DNA from: Falsiroseomonas ponticola
Lineage (GTDB): Bacteria > Pseudomonadota > Alphaproteobacteria > Acetobacterales > Acetobacteraceae
Assembly: GCF_016805305.1 (NCBI RefSeq)
Contig: NZ_JAERQN010000019.1
Coordinates: forward strand, 1 to 61,925
Direction of reading: 5' to 3'
Length of the DNA stretch: 61,925 bases
Shown here: positions 58,846 to 61,925 of the stretch, one piece after another
How positions within the stretch are numbered: position 1 is the first letter of the stretch
How the letters are laid out: each line of letters opens with the position of its first letter
The notes under the pieces: model-generated
The model's input: only the letters and a program-made list of their open reading frames with translations
The model's database searches: none
What the model was told of the DNA's origin: nothing
Position numbers and translations under genes: made by a program

Positions 58846-61001
58846 TCACCTCCGGCCGGCACCTCCAGCACGGCGATGCGGACCAGCCGGGCCGCAACAT
58901 GGAGGTGTTCACCAACTGCGCGACCGCCAGCTCCTCCTTCGCGCTGTTCTACCTGCTGCTGAACGGCAGCGGCGTCGGGCGGTCCTATGACGACGAGCTG
59001 ATCGCCGTCGATTGGGCGGCCGCCCCGCGCCTGCTGCTGCACCTCTCGCGCGATCACGCCGACTGGCCCGACACGCGCGAGGAGCTGCACCGGCTCGGCA
59101 CGGAGTTCGGCCTGCTGCCCTGGGGCACGGGCCTTGGCGCCTTCTCCGATGTCCAGGAGGCGGAGATCCGCGCCTGGCTCGCGCGCGAGTTCCTTGCCGA
59201 TCCCTCAGCCGCGCCGTCCGATGCGATACGCCACGCCGTCGCCGACAGTCGCGAGGGCTGGGGCAAGGCAGTGGAACTGCTGGAGAGCCTCGCCTTCGCC
59301 GGCGCCCGCGACCGGACGCTGCTGCTCGACTTCTCCGCCATCCGCCCACGCGGTGCGCCGATCGGCGGCATGCAGGGGCGCCCGGCCTCGGGCCCGCTCT
59401 CCCTGATGCGGGCCTTCGTGAACCTCCGCCACCACGTCCTGGAACCCGCCCGCCACCGTGCGCCGGATGACGAGGCATTGCAGCCCTGGGAGCAGGCGCT
59501 GCTGGTGGACCACCACCTGTCGGTTGAGGTCCAGGTCGGCGGCGCCCGCCGCGCTGCCCGCATGGCCACCAAGTCCTGGCGCGATCCCGGCATCTTCCGC
59601 TTCGTCCGCGCCAAGTCGGAAGGCGGCCTCTGGACCGCCAACAACTCCGTCATGGTGGATGCGGCGTTCTGGGATGGCGTGCGCGCGGCCCGCACAGGCA
59701 GCGAGGCGCCGCTCGACCGCCACGCGCTTGCCGTCTTCGAGGAAGCGACGCGCTGCGGCTACATCAATGGCGAGCCCGGCTTCATCAACGGCGACAAGCT
59801 GGAGGACCACCGCACCGGCGCGGCACGCCAGAAGCCGGTACACGCGGACGGGCGCGACCTCCGCTCCTCCCGCTACCAGGCGGACCACGCCGTGCCCCTG
59901 CTGGCCGAGCTCGCGCGCCGCGCACAGGCGGCGCGCTTCCCCGTCACCACCAACCCATGCGGCGAAATCACGCTGCACGTCACGGGCGGTTACTGCGTCA
60001 TCGCCGACTTCGCGCCGCTCCTGGCGTGCCCCGAGGACCTGTCGCGGGTCGTCCCGGGTGACGTGCCGGAGGAGCTGGCGCGTGTCTGGGATGCGCGGGT
60101 GGAGGACAGCGTGCGCCTCGGCGTGCGCTTCCTGATGCGCGCCAACCTGATGGACGCGCTCTACGGCGAGGAAGTGCGGCGCACCAACCGCATGGGCATC
60201 GGTCCCACGGGGCTGCACGAATGGGCCTGGATGCGCTGGGGCCTTGGCTTCGACGACCTGCTCGACGAGGGTCGCGCCGCGCCCTTCTGGGCCATGCTCG
60301 AACGCCTGTCGGAGGCTGCGAAGGCCGAGGGGCTGGCCTATGCCGCGGAGCTGGGGCTGGAGGCGCCGGTCACCGTGACCACCGTCAAGCCGGCCGGCAC
60401 GACGAGCAAGCTCTTCGGCCTGACGGAAGGCGCGCACCTGCCGGCGCGGCGGCAGTACCTGCGCTGGGTGCAGTTCAAGGGCACGCGCGACGGCGAGGGG
60501 CGCTGGGCGGCCGACAGCGACCGGCTGCTGCCGGATTACGAAGCGCGCGGCTACCCGGTCCGCGGGCTGCGGTCCTTCCCCGGCATGTCCATCGTCGGCT
60601 TCCCCACACTGACGCTGATCCAACGCCTCGGCATCGGGGAAAAGCTGGTCACTGCACCAGAGGCTCCGCCAGAGCTGCAGTATCGCTGGCTCTCCATGCT
60701 GGAGCGCCACTGGATCGGCGCGGAGCGCGGCAACCAGGTTTCCTACACGTTGAAGATCTACACCGACCGCCACGACCTGGAGGCGTTCCGCGACCTGCTG
60801 CTGGAGCACCAGCCGCGCATTCGCTGCTGCGCCATCCTGCCGAGCCGGCCCGACAGCGAGCTCGGCTACGAGTACCTGCCGGAGGAGGAGGTGGCGCTCG
60901 GCCGTTTCGCGGCGATTGTGGAGGGCATCCAGGATCCCGCGTTGCACGAGGCCGTGGACATGGCCCACCTCGCCTGCGCGTCCGGGGTGTGTCCGCTGTG
61001 A
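58578..61001 (+). CDS. nrdJ: Adenosylcobalamin-dependent ribonucleotide reductase, class II
   Basis: An 807-aa enzyme making deoxynucleotides with or without oxygen. EVFTNCATASSSFALFYLLLNGSGVG in part (about 114-138), WTANNSVMVDAAFW (about 351-364), TTNPCGEITLHVTGGYC (about 457-473), TVKPAGTTSKLFGLTEGAH (about 607-625) and the C-terminal redox pair in ACASGVCPL are the diagnostic blocks. It fits the monomeric triphosphate-reductase branch. ATG 58578 follows GAGGAAGG. B12 synthesis genes are absent from the plasmid, so the host must supply the cofactor. No B12 riboswitch is recognised upstream. Confidence 0.93.
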   Translation: MDGSLRGLRAFGLATPPGSSFGEAPAPARTLDPGMGLAVARRTVFRDADHEDFGRVADRVAAGNMALLGPSADRLEQARLRNAIATGALITSGRHLQHGDADQPGRNMEVFTNCATASSSFALFYLLLNGSGVGRSYDDELIAVDWAAAPRLLLHLSRDHADWPDTREELHRLGTEFGLLPWGTGLGAFSDVQEAEIRAWLAREFLADPSAAPSDAIRHAVADSREGWGKAVELLESLAFAGARDRTLLLDFSAIRPRGAPIGGMQGRPASGPLSLMRAFVNLRHHVLEPARHRAPDDEALQPWEQALLVDHHLSVEVQVGGARRAARMATKSWRDPGIFRFVRAKSEGGLWTANNSVMVDAAFWDGVRAARTGSEAPLDRHALAVFEEATRCGYINGEPGFINGDKLEDHRTGAARQKPVHADGRDLRSSRYQADHAVPLLAELARRAQAARFPVTTNPCGEITLHVTGGYCVIADFAPLLACPEDLSRVVPGDVPEELARVWDARVEDSVRLGVRFLMRANLMDALYGEEVRRTNRMGIGPTGLHEWAWMRWGLGFDDLLDEGRAAPFWAMLERLSEAAKAEGLAYAAELGLEAPVTVTTVKPAGTTSKLFGLTEGAHLPARRQYLRWVQFKGTRDGEGRWAADSDRLLPDYEARGYPVRGLRSFPGMSIVGFPTLTLIQRLGIGEKLVTAPEAPPELQYRWLSMLERHWIGAERGNQVSYTLKIYTDRHDLEAFRDLLLEHQPRIRCCAILPSRPDSELGYEYLPEEEVALGRFAAIVEGIQDPALHEAVDMAHLACASGVCPL

Positions 61002-61053
61002 GGGCGCCAGCGAACCGCAGCCCCAAGGGACACGAAAACGCCGCCGCGCCCAG

Positions 61054-61073
61054 GCCGCCGTGCTGTCGGCGGC
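61054..61073. terminator. Hairpin between convergent nrdJ and parB ends
   Basis: GCCGCCG / CGGCGGC arms of 7 bp around a 6-nt loop, in the 92-bp gap between the two convergent stops. No T-run follows on either strand, so it would be a weak or Rho-assisted bidirectional terminator. Confidence 0.4.
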
Positions 61074-61093
61074 CCGGCATCCCTTGCTACCCT

Positions 61094-61925
61094 CTACTCG
61101 GCGGCCAACGGCAAGGTCGCCGACGCGACCGCCGGCATGCGGAGTACTGACGGCACCCAGCCCGTGCCGGCCAGCAGCCCAGCCGCCGCCTCGGCCATGT
61201 CGCCCTTCTTCGCGCCGGCCAGCCCGCGGGCAGCGGCCTCGCTTGCGCCCTCGCGCACGGCCTCGGTGATCAGCGCCTTCGTCACCCGGTCGAGGTAGGC
61301 CGGCCGCGTCGGCGTCCACCACGCGGCCGGGTCCAGCCCGGCGAGGACCGCCACGCGTGCCGCAGGCTCCGACGCCCCCTCCCCCGCCGTCCAGTCGGCG
61401 GACCCGGCGTCGGCCGAGGCCGCAACGCACACCGCCAGCAGCGCCGCGACCTCGCCCGCTTCGGCTGCCTCCACCCAGGCCCAGAGGCGGGCGGGATCGG
61501 CCGGCAGCGCCTCACGCCACCGCCCGAGGCCGCCCGACAGCGCGGCGGCGCCGGGCGACGCCTCGACGCCCGGCGCGCCCGCGTCCAGCCCTGTGCCGGG
61601 CAGCGGGGCCCGCACCACCCCGCCCCAGGGGTGGCGATGGACGACGGCGAGCGCCATCGCGTGCGTCATCACCCGGAGCGCGAGGTCCGGGCGCTCCGCC
61701 AGGGTCGCGCGGAGCATGGCCGTGCGGTGCGCGAGCAACTCGGCGCGGAGCACGCCGGGGAGCGTCGGAGAGCGGTCCTCCGCATCGTCGGCGCCCCCTG
61801 CCTCCCCCGCCTCCTCGTGGCCCGGCTCGCCGCCCTCGTCGTCGTCCGCCGGCTCGTCGGGCATGGCGTCCTCGTCGCGCACGAGGCCGCGCTCCACCCG
61901 CACCCCCTCGCCCCACCCGTCGAGC
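61094..61925 (-). CDS. parB: ParB-like protein, C-terminal part (gene crosses the join)
   Basis: Continuation of the parB frame from base 1 (equivalent to 61805). Codons from 61804 to 61094 give the last 236 residues plus stop; 61805-61925 duplicates codons already present at 1-121. The segment is acidic and alanine-rich, with helical stretches (LAERPDLALRVMTHAMALAV, RVTKALITEAVREGASEAAA) typical of the C-terminal regions of large ParB proteins. The gene would seem truncated at both contig ends if the circle were not recognised. Confidence 0.88.
   Translation of the reverse strand, partial: LDGWGEGVRVERGLVRDEDAMPDEPADDDEGGEPGHEEAGEAGGADDAEDRSPTLPGVLRAELLAHRTAMLRATLAERPDLALRVMTHAMALAVVHRHPWGGVVRAPLPGTGLDAGAPGVEASPGAAALSGGLGRWREALPADPARLWAWVEAAEAGEVAALLAVCVAASADAGSADWTAGEGASEPAARVAVLAGLDPAAWWTPTRPAYLDRVTKALITEAVREGASEAAARGLAGAKKGDMAEAAAGLLAGTGWVPSVLRMPAVASATLPLAAE
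61805..61925. repeat. Terminal direct repeat, right copy
   Basis: Exact duplicate of 1-121; see the left copy. One of the two should be removed when the molecule is treated as a circle. Confidence 0.95.

Noticed and set aside
1..61925. tRNA or rRNA genes
   Set aside because: No cloverleaf with a CCA end or rRNA-like stretch was noticed by eye on either strand; a tRNA scan would be needed to exclude them fully.

Overview
The window is best read as one complete, circular, GC-rich plasmid of about 61.8 kb. The last 121 bases (61805-61925) repeat the first 121 bases exactly, and a parB-like gene runs without a break across that join. No rRNA, tRNA or chromosomal housekeeping block is present. 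Very high GC at third codon positions, an RPA-type RepA, a VirB/VirD4 transfer system with a MOBF relaxase, and nar/nnr/nsrR-type genes point to an alphaproteobacterium. An Acetobacteraceae or Rhodospirillales host would fit, but the host is inferred, not shown.

Layout. (1) 1-2258: the 5' part of parB on the minus strand with a long structured leader, and a divergent gene of unknown function. (2) 2542-13806: a tightly overlapping virB1-virB11/virD4 operon with an EexN-like exclusion gene; its virB6 is reduced to about 90 codons. (3) 13792-19329: a MOBF relaxase-helicase, a small partner, a probable oriT region, and a divergent three-gene transfer accessory operon. (4) 19330-21900: oriV (DnaA box, palindrome, six 17-bp iterons) and a parA - ribbon-helix-helix - repA operon. 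(5) 22446-36465: a stability and defence island. It holds a VapC pair, a HEPN-like gene coupled to a type IIG/ISP-like restriction-modification enzyme, an unknown protein plus PIN pair, a P-loop kinase, an unknown/ImmA-IrrE/PIN cluster, an unknown/BpsA-like pair, a PemK/MazF pair and a serine recombinase. (6) 36449-38327: a decayed gene, a DUF932 gene, and a second copy of the parB leader. (7) 38381-61001: an anaerobic nitrate respiration and nitrosative stress island: Crp/Fnr regulator, fused narK, narGHJI, a PpiC-type isomerase, moeA, carbonic anhydrase, nnrS, then mogA/nnrU/hemerythrin/ric/truncated haemoglobin divergent from nsrR, an EAL protein and B12-dependent nrdJ.

How the genes work together. 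The nar block takes up nitrate and reduces it to nitrite with its own molybdenum cofactor genes. The NsrR-linked genes should repair iron-sulfur centres and handle NO. Class II ribonucleotide reductase supplies deoxynucleotides without oxygen. No nir, nor or nos gene is present, so the plasmid encodes nitrate respiration and NO defence, not full denitrification.

Most unusual observations: a diverged ~350-bp leader placed before both the parB-like and DUF932 genes with five hairpins kept in order; two distant relatives of one unrecognised protein family (a WGxG motif) in the defence island, each in a different gene set; and a virB6 gene that looks internally deleted. All calls rest on reading the sequence; no database search was run.
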